A DNA stretch of 64,000 bases from Heyndrickxia sp050281185 (lineage in GTDB: Bacteria > Bacillota > Bacilli > Bacillales > Bacillaceae_C), in NCBI RefSeq assembly GCF_050281185.1, contig NZ_JBNNWS010000007.1, positions 186,001-250,000 of the forward strand, read 5' to 3'. Position 1 is the stretch's first letter, and each line of letters opens with the position of its first letter. Made by a program: the position numbers and the translations under genes. The notes under the pieces are model-generated. The model did not search any database and was not told the DNA's origin. It saw only the letters and a list, made by a program, of their open reading frames with translations. Positions 50,326 through 59,529 of the stretch are shown one piece after another.

Positions 50326-50709
50326 TTAATCAAACGTTTGATTAAAAAAGGAGAATTACTAGTATTCACGCCGTTTTTCATGGAAATGTTCTCCGAAAAA
50401 TGTAGAAGAAAAACATCTTGTATAAAAGAAATAAGCAATTTAGTTAAAGAACCTCCGTTACCCGAGGTGTTTCTACAAAATCTATTATCTAAACCACTTA
50501 AACACAATTAATCAAACGTTTGATTAAAAAAGATGAACTGCTTGTATCCATACTGTTTTTTAAAAATAGGTTCTATGAAAATTGTCGAGAGAAAATCACT
50601 CAACTAAAGAAAATGAGCAAGTCAGACAAAGAAACCACATGACACGACATGTATTGACATAATACCCCATCTTTGTCACTAGAAAATTATTAATCAAACG
50701 TTTGATTAA
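50326..50709. repeat. Three identical 20-bp palindromes at 182-bp spacing
   Basis: TTAATCAAACGTTTGATTAA occurs at 50326-50345, 50508-50527 and 50690-50709, exactly 182 bases apart. The two spacers are more diverged from each other than those at 37.1 kb but still align without gaps over their first 100 bases (for example AAAGAAATAAGCAA with AAAGAAAATGAGCAA). The palindrome is identical to the three at 37090-37451. This fills the gap between argS and the convergent cardiolipin synthase gene. No ORF is supported. Confidence 0.93.
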
Positions 50710-50780
50710 AAAATACGGGAAACTAGAAATGAAGCTATTTTCTTAAAGGATAGCAACCAAAAATTTGTCGAGTAATTTCC

Positions 50781-51986
50781 TTATAAAATATCGGCAATTG
50801 CCCTTGCACCGAGTTCTTTTATTTTTGATAGGAAGGTTGTATTAAGAAGTTCATCTATAGTAACTTGATGAGAATCTAAAATATCCTTTTCAACGACTTT
50901 AGTCATTCTTTCGATGAAATCTTGATCATAAATATAACAATTTAATTCATGATTCAGAAAGAAGCTTCTTCGGTCAAAATTTGCTGTTCCAATTTGACAT
51001 ACGGATTGATCCACAAGCATCACCTTTGCATGATAGAAACCGTTTAAATACTGGAAAATTTCAGCCCCATCTGTAATTAAGCTGCGGAAATAACGGAAAG
51101 AGGCTTCTTTTACTAACATATGATCGGCTTTTTCAGGAACCAAAATTTTGATCGCTACTCCTCTTTTTAATGCAGAAGTAAGACTGTTTAATATACGAAT
51201 CGATGGAATAAAATAAGGTGTTCCAATATAAATGATATCTTTGGCATGGTCAATAAGCTTGCAAACTTCTGTTTCAAAATACAGTCCATCCGTTGGAAAA
51301 AATCGATGTAACATAGGTCCTTTACCTAAGTCGGGAAAATACTTTTTTTCCTCAACATAAGATTTACCAGTAGCCCTTAGCCAATTTACCAAAAATTCTT
51401 GTTGCAAGTCTGTAACGCTTTCTCCAGTAAATCGTAAGCAATAATCACGCCAAGGAGATAAGATTGGATCCTTATCTATGTACTCTTTTCCAACATTATA
51501 GCCGCCGACATAGCCAATCTTTCCATCAATGACTGCGCATTTGCGATGATTTCTTTGTTGCAGAGTAAAAAATAAAAAAGGGAAACGCGGCCGATGGCAA
51601 AAGGCTATTTCCACTCCAACCTTTCTTAATTTCCTCACCAATGTTTTTGGAATACTATGGCTCCCAATCCAGTCTAATAGCAGTCGTACTTCTACACCTT
51701 CTAAAGCTTTTTGTTCCAATAATAATAAAAAGTCTTTGCTAAATTGATCACCTTTTACAATATAAAACAGAACATGGATACTAGATTTTGCTTTTCTTAT
51801 ATCAGAAAAAAAGATTGAAAATAAATCGTTTCCTCGTGTAACCAGGTGAATATCTCCTTTCCGCTCTGGATACTCCCTCTTTTTTAATTGTTTTTGGTAA
51901 TTTCTTTTTCCTATAAAATAATCTGCTGCACATAGAGCAATGATTATTAAAAGAAATACGATCAATATCCAAAGCCATGTCAGCAT
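50781..51986 (-). CDS. Cardiolipin synthase-like phospholipase D protein (401 aa)
   Basis: This has one N-terminal TM segment (LTWLWILIVFLLIIIALCA) and two HKD motifs, HRKCAVIDGKIGYVGGYNVG and HAKVMLVDQSVCQIGTANFD, as in bacterial cardiolipin synthases of the YwjE/YwiE type. It condenses two phosphatidylglycerol molecules. B. subtilis has three such genes; synteny between argS and fadF points to ClsB (YwjE) or YwiE, and I do not decide between them. The start is ATG 51986 after GGGAGAGAG. A further in-frame ATG lies 5 codons upstream. Confidence 0.85.
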   Translation of the reverse strand: MLTWLWILIVFLLIIIALCAADYFIGKRNYQKQLKKREYPERKGDIHLVTRGNDLFSIFFSDIRKAKSSIHVLFYIVKGDQFSKDFLLLLEQKALEGVEVRLLLDWIGSHSIPKTLVRKLRKVGVEIAFCHRPRFPFLFFTLQQRNHRKCAVIDGKIGYVGGYNVGKEYIDKDPILSPWRDYCLRFTGESVTDLQQEFLVNWLRATGKSYVEEKKYFPDLGKGPMLHRFFPTDGLYFETEVCKLIDHAKDIIYIGTPYFIPSIRILNSLTSALKRGVAIKILVPEKADHMLVKEASFRYFRSLITDGAEIFQYLNGFYHAKVMLVDQSVCQIGTANFDRRSFFLNHELNCYIYDQDFIERMTKVVEKDILDSHQVTIDELLNTTFLSKIKELGARAIADIL

Positions 51987-52192
51987 AAATCTCTCTCCCA
52001 TTTGAAAGATGACGTGTTGATTAGTATTTCCATAAATCCGATAAACATGAGGGGCAGGAACTACATAAAAGTTATATCAGCTAAAGCATACTCTACAGGA
52101 CTTTATCAGAAATACATTTTTTCAAGGAAGAATATCAATAATTAACTCTTCTTTGAAAATAAAGCATAGTCGAAAAATTTTTAATAAAATCG

Positions 52193-52220
52193 TTGACTGA
52201 ATGCTCATTCACTATATAAT
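52193..52220 (+). promoter_or_regulatory. fadF promoter with FadR operator
   Basis: TTGACT (52193-52198), a 16-base spacer and TATAAT (52215-52220) form the promoter. The palindrome TGAATGCTCATTCA (52198-52211) lies between the two boxes and matches the half sites of the Bacillus FadR consensus, so a repressor bound there would block polymerase. FadR releases DNA on binding long-chain acyl-CoA. Confidence 0.72.
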
Positions 52221-52291
52221 ATAATTAAGCAACATTCAGAAAATTTAGGGGTATTTATAGGAAAGTATTATATGGAGGGGATGGTATCATT

Positions 52292-54406
52292 ATGTCATGG
52301 TTACTATGGGTGAACTGGATTGCGTTCCTTTTTGTAACCGTTTACGCGGTCTCATTATTTGTTTATGTAGTTAAAACCCGAATTCAATATATTAAACTGG
52401 GGAAAAAAGTTGAATTTGATAATCGTGTAAAAGAACGCTTGCAAAAGATTTGGGTGAATGTGTTTGGTCAGAAAAAATTGCTTAAGGATAAGAAGAGCGG
52501 TGCGATTCATGTCATGTTCTTCTATGGCTTTATCCTAGTCCAATTCGGAGCAATTGATTTCATTTGGAAAGGTCTTGGACCAAATTCTCATTTACCGTTA
52601 GGTCCGCTTTATGCTGGATTTACATTCTTCCAAGAAATCGTCACACTTGTCATTTTAGTAGCAGTTGTTTGGGCGTTTTATCGCCGTTATATTGAGAAAT
52701 TAGTTCGTTTAAAAAGAGGCTTTAAATCTGGACTTGTTCTTTTATTTATTGGCGGATTAATGGTATCGGTATTGATCGGAAATGGGATGGGCATTATTTG
52801 GCATGGTGAAGAAGTATCATGGACAGAACCGATTGCTTCACTCGTTGCCTTAGCATTTGGCTGGATTGGAAAAACAGCTTCCATCGTCATTTTTTATATT
52901 GCTTGGTGGGTGCATTTAATATTCCTACTCTCATTCCTAGTCTATGTTCCACAATCTAAGCATGCCCACTTAATTGCTGGACCTGCGAATGTATACTTAA
53001 ACCGTCTTGATGGTGCTGGAAAGCTAAGCAAGATCGATTTTGAAGATGAATCACAAGAGTCCTATGGTGTTGGAAAAATTGAAGATTTCACCCAGCATCA
53101 ATTAGTTGACCTATATGCGTGTGTTGAGTGTGGACGTTGTACGAATATGTGTCCTGCAACCGGTACGGGGAAAATGCTTTCTCCGATGGATTTGATCCTC
53201 AAATTAAGAGATCATTTAACGAATCATGGTGCAGCTGTCACATCAAAGCAGCCATGGGTACCAACCTTTGCCTTTGCGAATACAAAAGGAAATCAAATTG
53301 CATTAGCAAGTGCAGGGCAAGGTGCAGAGGAATCAGCAGCAGCGTTAAGCTACAATCCGAACCTTATTGGAGAGGTCATTACTGAAGAAGAGATTTGGGC
53401 ATGTACAACGTGCCGTAACTGTGAAGATCAATGTCCGGTTATGAATGAACATGTCGATAAAATTATTGATCTGCGCCGTTATTTAGTTTTAACAGAAGGA
53501 AAAATGGATGCAGATGCTCAAAGAGCGATGCAAAACATTGAAAGACAAGGAAATCCATGGGGGTTAAATCGCAAAGATCGCGAAAAATGGCGTGATGCCC
53601 GCGAGGATGTTCATATTCCTACCGTAAAAGAAGTGAAAAAAGCCGGAGAAGAATTCGAATACCTATTCTGGGTTGGCTCCATGGGCTCCTTCGATAACCG
53701 TAGTCAAAAAATCGCACTTTCATTTGCAAAGCTTCTGAATGAAGCAGGTGTAAAATTTGCGATTCTAGGAAACAAGGAGAAAAACTCTGGTGATACTCCG
53801 CGTCGTTTAGGAAACGAATTTTTATTCCAAGAGTTAGCCGGACAAAATATTGCTGAGTTTGAGAAAAACGAAGTGAAGAAGATTGTTACGACTGATCCTC
53901 ATGCCTATAACATCTTTAAGAAGGAGTATCCTGATTTCGGTTTAGAGGCAGAGGTTTACCATCATACAGAGCTTCTTTACCAATTAGTGAAAGAAGGCCG
54001 ACTAAAACCAAAATATGAGGTAAATGAGAAGATTACATTCCATGATTCATGCTATTTAGGTCGCTATAATGAGGTGTATGACCCACCAAGAGAAATTTTA
54101 AAGTCTATTCCTGGTGTGAAGCTGGTAGAAATGCAAAGAAACCGTGAAAAAGGAATGTGCTGTGGTGCTGGCGGCGGCTTAATGTGGATGGAAGAGGATA
54201 CTGGACATCGCATTAACGTTTCTCGTACCGAACAGGCATTAGCTGTTAGCCCATCTGTTATTAGTTCCGGATGTCCATACTGCTTAACGATGTTATCGGA
54301 TGGAACAAAAGCGAAGGAAGTAGAAGAAACAGTTAAAACTTATGATGTGGCTGAATTACTTGAAAAAGCTGTTTGTGGTGAACAAGAGCAAACCATTGCA
54401 TCATAA
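52292..54406 (+). CDS. fadF: Fe-S membrane oxidoreductase FadF/YwjF (704 aa)
   Basis: This passes electrons from acyl-CoA dehydrogenases, through electron transfer flavoprotein, towards the quinone pool; that role is inferred from the family and the operon. It has six TM segments in residues 1-230 (nitrate-reductase-gamma-like), two four-cysteine clusters (CVECGRCTNMCP and CTTCRNCEDQCP), then two CCG-type domains ending CCGAGGGLMWMEE and CPYCLTML, as in heterodisulfide reductase subunit D. It is a member of the FadR regulon in B. subtilis, where it precedes acdA. ATG 52292 follows GGAGGGGATGG. Confidence 0.9.
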   Translation: MSWLLWVNWIAFLFVTVYAVSLFVYVVKTRIQYIKLGKKVEFDNRVKERLQKIWVNVFGQKKLLKDKKSGAIHVMFFYGFILVQFGAIDFIWKGLGPNSHLPLGPLYAGFTFFQEIVTLVILVAVVWAFYRRYIEKLVRLKRGFKSGLVLLFIGGLMVSVLIGNGMGIIWHGEEVSWTEPIASLVALAFGWIGKTASIVIFYIAWWVHLIFLLSFLVYVPQSKHAHLIAGPANVYLNRLDGAGKLSKIDFEDESQESYGVGKIEDFTQHQLVDLYACVECGRCTNMCPATGTGKMLSPMDLILKLRDHLTNHGAAVTSKQPWVPTFAFANTKGNQIALASAGQGAEESAAALSYNPNLIGEVITEEEIWACTTCRNCEDQCPVMNEHVDKIIDLRRYLVLTEGKMDADAQRAMQNIERQGNPWGLNRKDREKWRDAREDVHIPTVKEVKKAGEEFEYLFWVGSMGSFDNRSQKIALSFAKLLNEAGVKFAILGNKEKNSGDTPRRLGNEFLFQELAGQNIAEFEKNEVKKIVTTDPHAYNIFKKEYPDFGLEAEVYHHTELLYQLVKEGRLKPKYEVNEKITFHDSCYLGRYNEVYDPPREILKSIPGVKLVEMQRNREKGMCCGAGGGLMWMEEDTGHRINVSRTEQALAVSPSVISSGCPYCLTMLSDGTKAKEVEETVKTYDVAELLEKAVCGEQEQTIAS

Positions 54407-54418
54407 AAAATCAGCTAA

Positions 54419-54520
54419 TGATCGATATATTAGTGGAATTGACCGATATATTTGAAAACTGGCCGATATAATAGCAAATTGGCTGATATTATTAAAAACT
54501 GACCGATAAATTGACCTGTA
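54419..54520 (+). repeat. ~21-bp period repeat array after fadF
   Basis: Five degenerate units with the core (G)CCGATATA or TGATATTA recur every 20-21 bases, starting a few bases after the fadF stop. It uses the same core as the array after bmrD at 27251. The remainder of the 355-base gap to the thiolase gene holds AT-rich DNA, a possible hairpin (AAGGGGCTTTTTAAGTCCCTT, 54645-54665) and the FadR site. Confidence 0.78.
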
Positions 54521-54681
54521 GTAGAAATTGAGCACATAAATAATTGTGAATTTTTAATAAAGTGTTTCAATTTCTACTATTTTTTCGATAAAATAGTGTT
54601 AACGATAATTATTGACTGAACATTTGAATAAAAAAATATTTTATAAGGGGCTTTTTAAGTCCCTTTTCAAAAAGCTGTACG

Positions 54682-54697
54682 TTGAGCGAGCGTTCAG
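54682..54697 (+). promoter_or_regulatory. FadR-like operator upstream of the thiolase gene
   Basis: Read on the minus strand, TTGACTGAACGCTCGCTCA differs from the fadF operator region TTGACTGAATGCTCATTCA at two positions in each set of half sites. It lies 65-80 bases before the thiolase start codon. A weak -10 box (TACTAT) follows. It suggests common control of fadF and the thiolase operon by a FadR-type repressor. Confidence 0.6.
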
Positions 54698-54761
54698 TCA
54701 ACTTCTTGTAAGCGGTTACTATATTTAAAGCATCATCTATTTCTTAAAGGAGAGGATTAAG

Positions 54762-55943
54762 ATGTCAAAGACAGTCATTGTCAGTGGAGCAAGGACACCT
54801 TTTGGAAAATTCGGTGGAAAATTAAGTTCACTTACTGCCTCTGAGCTGGGAGGAATAGCCATTAAAGAGGCATTGAAACGGGCAAATATCTCACCCGGAG
54901 ATGTAGGGGAAGTCATTTTTGGTTCCGTTCTGCAAGGAGGGCAAGGACAGATACCTTCAAGACAGGCTGCTAGATTAGCAGATATACCGTGGGAAGTGAA
55001 GACAGAAACGATTAATAAAGTATGTGCTTCTGGAATGAGAAGTGTGACATTAGCGGATCAAATCATTCGTGCGGGTGATGAGGATATCATTGTTGCCGGT
55101 GGGATGGAATCGATGTCAAATGCTCCTTATATATTACCCAATGCACGCTGGGGCTTAAGAATGGGTGATGCCGATGTAAAGGATTTAATGACATATGATG
55201 GCTTAACATGTTCATTTTCTGGTGTTCCTATGGGTTCTTACGGAAATCATACTGCTCGTGAGTTCACCATTTCAAGAGAAGAGCAGGATGTTTGGGCATT
55301 GAGGAGTCATGAAAGGGCAGTAAAGGCAATCCGAGAAGGAAAGTTTGCAGAAGAAATTGTTCCAGTGGAAGTGCCGCAAAGAAAAGGAACTCCTCTTATT
55401 GTGAAAGATGATGAAGCGCCAAGAAGTGATACATCTATTGAAAAATTAGCGAAATTACCATCCGCTTTCGATAAGGATGGAACGATAACTGCGGGAAATG
55501 CCCCAGGGGTGAACGATGGGGCAGCGGCATTTGTCCTAATGAGTGAAGAAAAAGCAGCAGAATTAGAACTCGAACCACTTGCATCTATTGTTGCTCAAAC
55601 AGCTGTTGCAATTCCAGCTAAAGATTTTCCGCAAACACCTGGTTTAGTGATTAATGAGCTGTTAAAGAAAACGGGGAAAACATTAGATGAAATTGACTTA
55701 TTTGAAATCAATGAAGCTTTCGCAGCTGTTGCTCTTGCAAGCGGTAAGATAGCAAATTTAGACACTGAAAAGGTAAATGTCAACGGTGGAGCCATTGCAC
55801 TTGGTCATCCAATTGGTGCGAGCGGAGCAAGAATAATCTTGACTCTTATTCAAGAGCTAAAACGACGTGGCGGCGGAATTGGAATTGCAGCGATTTGTTC
55901 AGGCGGAGGTCAAGGCGACGCTATTATGATTGAAGTGAAGTAA
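54762..55943 (+). CDS. mmgA: Acetyl-CoA acetyltransferase, MmgA-like thiolase (393 aa)
   Basis: This thiolase has the active-site nucleophile Cys in NKVCASGMRSV, the catalytic His in NGGAIALGHPIGASG, and the general acid Cys in CSGGGQGDA. The N-terminus ARTPFGKFGG and length match MmgA. It condenses or cleaves acetoacetyl-CoA. ATG 54762 follows AAAGGAGAGG. Its neighbours (3-hydroxyacyl-CoA dehydrogenase and two acyl-CoA dehydrogenases) complete a short-chain beta-oxidation set like the mmg operon of B. subtilis. Confidence 0.92.
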   Translation: MSKTVIVSGARTPFGKFGGKLSSLTASELGGIAIKEALKRANISPGDVGEVIFGSVLQGGQGQIPSRQAARLADIPWEVKTETINKVCASGMRSVTLADQIIRAGDEDIIVAGGMESMSNAPYILPNARWGLRMGDADVKDLMTYDGLTCSFSGVPMGSYGNHTAREFTISREEQDVWALRSHERAVKAIREGKFAEEIVPVEVPQRKGTPLIVKDDEAPRSDTSIEKLAKLPSAFDKDGTITAGNAPGVNDGAAAFVLMSEEKAAELELEPLASIVAQTAVAIPAKDFPQTPGLVINELLKKTGKTLDEIDLFEINEAFAAVALASGKIANLDTEKVNVNGGAIALGHPIGASGARIILTLIQELKRRGGGIGIAAICSGGGQGDAIMIEVK

Positions 55944-55967
55944 GAAACAACTAGGACTTTAGTAGTG

Positions 55968-56072
55968 ATTCGTGCATAAAAAGTACTTTTTCGTGCGGAT
56001 CTCTATCTCATTCGCGCGAATAATCGGTTATTTCGTGTGAATTGGTGTCTGTTTCGTGCAGATAATTTTTCA
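55968..56072 (+). repeat. 21-bp period repeat array after mmgA
   Basis: Five degenerate units of exactly 21 bases each begin with (A/T)TTCGTGC or a close variant (ATTCGTGCA, TTTCGTGCG, ATTCGCGCG, TTTCGTGTG, TTTCGTGCA). The array starts 24 bases after the mmgA stop and ends 15 bases before the mmgB start. Its core differs from the CCGATAT arrays at 27251 and 54419, but the period and the position after a stop codon are the same. Confidence 0.85.
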
Positions 56073-56087
56073 GAGGGGGTATTTCAC

Positions 56088-56939
56088 ATGGAAATTCAAA
56101 CAGTTATGGTCATTGGTGCTGGACAAATGGGTTCAGGAATTGCTCAAGTATGTGCACAAGCAGGATATAAGGTTTATTTAAATGATTTAAAAGAAGAATT
56201 CGTCGAAAAAGGGATGGGAGCTATTTCGAAGAATTTATCACGACAAGTGGATAAGGGAAGAATGACTGAAGAAGAAAAAAGCGACATTCTTTCAAATTTT
56301 ATTTCATCTACTAGTCTACAAGACTCTGAAAAAGTAGATATTGTGATTGAAGCAGCTGTGGAAAATATGGAAGTAAAGAGCAAAATTTTTAAGGAATTAG
56401 ATCAATTTGCACCGCCTCATGCTATTTTAGCTTCAAATACATCATCTTTACCAATTACAGAAATTGCAGCCGCAACCAATCGACCGGAAAAAGTGATTGG
56501 TATGCATTTTATGAATCCTGTCCCAGTAATGAAGCTAGTAGAAATTATTCGTGGACTCGCAACTGCAGATGAAGTATATCAAGCAGTAGAAGATATGACT
56601 AAGTCATTAAACAAGATTCCGGTAGAAGTCAATGATTTTCCAGGATTTGTTTCAAACCGAGTATTGATGCCAATGATTAATGAAGCCGTTTACACCTTAT
56701 ATGAAGGAGTGGCAACAAAAGAAGCGATTGATGAAGTAATGAAGCTTGGGATGAATCATCCAATGGGACCTTTAACCTTAGCAGACTTTATTGGTTTAGA
56801 TACATGCTTGTATATTATGGAAACCTTGCATGAAGGCTTTGGAGACGATAAATATCGCCCTTGTCCACTTCTTAGAAAATACGTAAAGGCTGGATGGCTT
56901 GGTAAAAAATCTGGCAGAGGATTTTATACTTACGAATGA
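56088..56939 (+). CDS. mmgB: 3-hydroxybutyryl-CoA dehydrogenase, MmgB-like (283 aa)
   Basis: This NAD(P)-dependent enzyme oxidises (S)-3-hydroxyacyl-CoA of short chain length. It has the dinucleotide motif VIGAGQMGSGIAQVCAQAG, the catalytic region IGMHFMNPVPVMKLVEIIRG, DFPGFVSNRVLMPMINEA and GMNHPMGPLTLADFIGLD. ATG 56088 follows AGAGGGGG at the right distance; the open frame runs further upstream through the 21-bp array but with no site. It is downstream of mmgA and probably co-transcribed. Confidence 0.92.
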   Translation: MEIQTVMVIGAGQMGSGIAQVCAQAGYKVYLNDLKEEFVEKGMGAISKNLSRQVDKGRMTEEEKSDILSNFISSTSLQDSEKVDIVIEAAVENMEVKSKIFKELDQFAPPHAILASNTSSLPITEIAAATNRPEKVIGMHFMNPVPVMKLVEIIRGLATADEVYQAVEDMTKSLNKIPVEVNDFPGFVSNRVLMPMINEAVYTLYEGVATKEAIDEVMKLGMNHPMGPLTLADFIGLDTCLYIMETLHEGFGDDKYRPCPLLRKYVKAGWLGKKSGRGFYTYE

Positions 56940-56977
56940 TTTCGGTGGCTTTTTTCTAAAACCGACTGAAAAATCAG

Positions 56978-57041
56978 CTGTATGGTAAACGTGGAGCGAT
57001 TTCTTAACGTAGTAAAACTATAGAAAGTGTATACCATACAG
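56978..57041 (+). other. Inverted repeat between mmgB and acdA
   Basis: CTGTATGGTA (56978-56987) and TACCATACAG (57032-57041) are perfectly complementary and could close a loop of 44 bases. There is no T tract of terminator type. It could be a processing or operator site; no known family matches. Confidence 0.5.
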
Positions 57042-57113
57042 GGTTTTATTAGTAACAACAAAACCTTTCTTACTAAAACAGTTTGTAAACGACTTGATTA
57101 AGGGGAGACAATA

Positions 57114-58244
57114 ATGAATCTACAATTCACCGAAGAGCAGAAAATGATGAGGAAAATGGTTCGTGACTTTGCAGAAGCAGAAATTGCTCCTTTCATAGAT
57201 AAGATGGAAGAAGGAGAGTTTCCTAGAGAAATTATTCGCAAAATGGCAGATTTAGGGTTGATGGGTATAACGATTCCGGAAAAGTATGGCGGTTCAGAAA
57301 TGGACTTTACCTCATATATCATCGCGATCAATGAGTTATCGAGAGTAAGTGCAACTATTGGTGTTATTTTATCCGTGCATACATCGGTTGGAACGAACCC
57401 AATCCTATATTTCGGTACAGAGGATCAGAAGCAAAAATACATTCCAAAGCTTGCGTCAGGGGAATATTTAGGAGCATTTTGTTTAACAGAGCCTAGCGCA
57501 GGCTCAGATGCAGGGAATTTGAAATCTAAAGCAGTTAAAAAAGGTGACCATTATGTCCTCAATGGCTCAAAAGTGTTTATTACAAATGGCGGGGAAGCAG
57601 ATACTTATATCGTATTTGCGAAGACGAATCCAGAGGCTGGGAAGGATGGTATTTCGGCATTTATCGTCGATAAAAATACACCAGGTCTGGTTATAGGTAA
57701 AGATGAACACAAAATGGGGCTACATGGCTCTCGTACAGTACAGCTGACATTTGAAGATATGGCTGTTCCTACTGAAAATTTACTAGGGGCGGAAGGCGAA
57801 GGATTCAAGATTGCGATGGCTAATTTAGATGTAGGCAGAATTGGAATTGCCGCTCAAAGCCTGGGGATTGCAGAAGCCGCACTTGAAAAATCTATTGCAT
57901 ATGCAAAAGAACGTGTTCAATTTGGAAAACCTATTGCTGCACAACAAGGGGTAGGGTTTAAGATCTCTGATATGGCAACCAATGTGGAGGCTGCCAAAAT
58001 ATTAGTTTATCGTTCCGCAAATTTGCGGACATTAGGGCTCCCTTGTAAAACGGAAGCATCGATGGCGAAACTATTTGCTTCTCGTACATCAGTAGAAGTA
58101 ACAACCGAAGCGATTCAAATATTCGGAGGTTATGGATACACAAAAGACTATCCAGTAGAAAGATACTTCCGTGACGCCAAAATTACCGAAATCTATGAAG
58201 GAACAAGCGAAATACAACGATTAGTCATAAGCAAACAATTATAG
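57114..58244 (+). CDS. acdA: Acyl-CoA dehydrogenase (376 aa)
   Basis: This FAD enzyme introduces the alpha,beta double bond in acyl-CoA. It has GAFCLTEPSAGSDA, NGSKVFITNGGEADTYIVFA, GRIGIAAQSLGIAEAALE, and the catalytic Glu in IYEGTSEIQRLV near the C-terminus. ATG 57114 follows AAGGGGAGA. A second, similar dehydrogenase follows 43 bases later. Which of the two acts on straight short chains and which on branched chains cannot be read from the sequence. The symbol acdA follows synteny with fadF. Confidence 0.88.
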   Translation: MNLQFTEEQKMMRKMVRDFAEAEIAPFIDKMEEGEFPREIIRKMADLGLMGITIPEKYGGSEMDFTSYIIAINELSRVSATIGVILSVHTSVGTNPILYFGTEDQKQKYIPKLASGEYLGAFCLTEPSAGSDAGNLKSKAVKKGDHYVLNGSKVFITNGGEADTYIVFAKTNPEAGKDGISAFIVDKNTPGLVIGKDEHKMGLHGSRTVQLTFEDMAVPTENLLGAEGEGFKIAMANLDVGRIGIAAQSLGIAEAALEKSIAYAKERVQFGKPIAAQQGVGFKISDMATNVEAAKILVYRSANLRTLGLPCKTEASMAKLFASRTSVEVTTEAIQIFGGYGYTKDYPVERYFRDAKITEIYEGTSEIQRLVISKQL

Positions 58245-58287
58245 AACACAAGGTTTCGATGTAAACAATAGATAGGGGAAGATAAAG

Positions 58288-59427
58288 ATGAATTTTAAGT
58301 TATCTGAAGAGCATGAAATGATTCGAAAAATGGTTCGTGATTTTGCGGAAAACGAAGTGGCACCAACTGCTGTTGAGCGTGATGAGGAAGAACGCTTCGA
58401 TCGTGAAATTTTTGATAAAATGGCTGAACTCGGTTTAACCGGGATTCCTTGGCCAGAGGAATATGGTGGAATTGGGAGCGACTATTTAGCTTATTGTATT
58501 GCTGTTGAGGAGCTCTCAAGGGTTTGTGCTTCTACAGGTGTAACTCTTTCAGCACATACCTCTCTTGCTGGCTGGCCAATTTATAAATTCGGTTCTGAGG
58601 AGCAAAAGCAAAAATATTTGAAGCCTATGGCACAAGGTGAAAAAATTGGCGGCTATGGATTAACAGAACCTGGTTCCGGTTCAGATGCGGGCGGAATGAG
58701 AACAACTGCTAGATTAGAAGGAGATCATTACGTACTGAATGGTTCAAAAATCTTCATTACAAATGGTGGAATCGCTGATATTTATGTTGTATTTGCTTTA
58801 ACTGACCCGACAAGCAAACATAAAGGAACAAGTGCATTTATTATCGAAAAGGATTTTCCTGGTTTCTCCGTTGGGAAAAAGGAGAAAAAGCTAGGCATTC
58901 GTTCATCACCGACAACGGAAATCATTTTTGAGGAATGTAAAGTTCCAAAAGAAAACTTATTGGGTCAAGAAGGGGAAGGCTTCAAAATTGCGATGATGAC
59001 TCTTGATGGAGGACGTAATGGAATCGCAGCGCAAGCAGTTGGTATCGCTCAAGGAGCTCTAGATGCATCTGTAGCTTATGCAAAAGAGCGTCATCAGTTT
59101 GGTAAACCTATTGCGTCTAATCAAGGGATTTCTTTTAAACTTGCAGACATGGCAACTAGTATTGAAGCCTCACGTCTTCTAACTTACCAAGCGGCATGGC
59201 TGGAGTCGAATGACCTACCATATGGAAAAGAGTCAGCAATGTCGAAGCTTCTAGCCGGAGATACAGCTATGAAGGTAACAACAGAAGCGGTTCAAATCTT
59301 TGGCGGCTATGGATATACAAAGGATTATCCTGTTGAGAGATATATGCGTGATGCAAAAATTACCCAAATCTATGAAGGTACACAAGAAATTCAAAGACTA
59401 GTAATCTCGCGAATGCTGACAAAGTAA
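58288..59427 (+). CDS. Acyl-CoA dehydrogenase (379 aa)
   Basis: This second acyl-CoA dehydrogenase has GGYGLTEPGSGSDAGG, NGSKIFITNGGIADIYVVFA, GRNGIAAQAVGIAQGALDA and the catalytic Glu in IYEGTQEIQRLV. About 60 percent of its residues match the preceding enzyme by eye, so the two are paralogs. Position before a TetR regulator and IcmF suggests use of short or branched acyl-CoA, such as isobutyryl- or butyryl-CoA. It could equally be the MmgC equivalent. ATG 58288 follows AGGGGAAGAT. Confidence 0.88.
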   Translation: MNFKLSEEHEMIRKMVRDFAENEVAPTAVERDEEERFDREIFDKMAELGLTGIPWPEEYGGIGSDYLAYCIAVEELSRVCASTGVTLSAHTSLAGWPIYKFGSEEQKQKYLKPMAQGEKIGGYGLTEPGSGSDAGGMRTTARLEGDHYVLNGSKIFITNGGIADIYVVFALTDPTSKHKGTSAFIIEKDFPGFSVGKKEKKLGIRSSPTTEIIFEECKVPKENLLGQEGEGFKIAMMTLDGGRNGIAAQAVGIAQGALDASVAYAKERHQFGKPIASNQGISFKLADMATSIEASRLLTYQAAWLESNDLPYGKESAMSKLLAGDTAMKVTTEAVQIFGGYGYTKDYPVERYMRDAKITQIYEGTQEIQRLVISRMLTK

Positions 59428-59529
59428 CAACTAATAAGAATAAAAACGGTCAAAGGGGTATTCGATATAACGAAGAAACAGACAGAGGATCGGGGTTCCT
59501 TATATCTGATTGAGAAAGCAGTTGATTTT

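Noticed and set aside
52229..52240. AACATTCAG as a second FadR half site before fadF
   Set aside because: Only one half of the palindrome is present and there is no partner at the proper distance.
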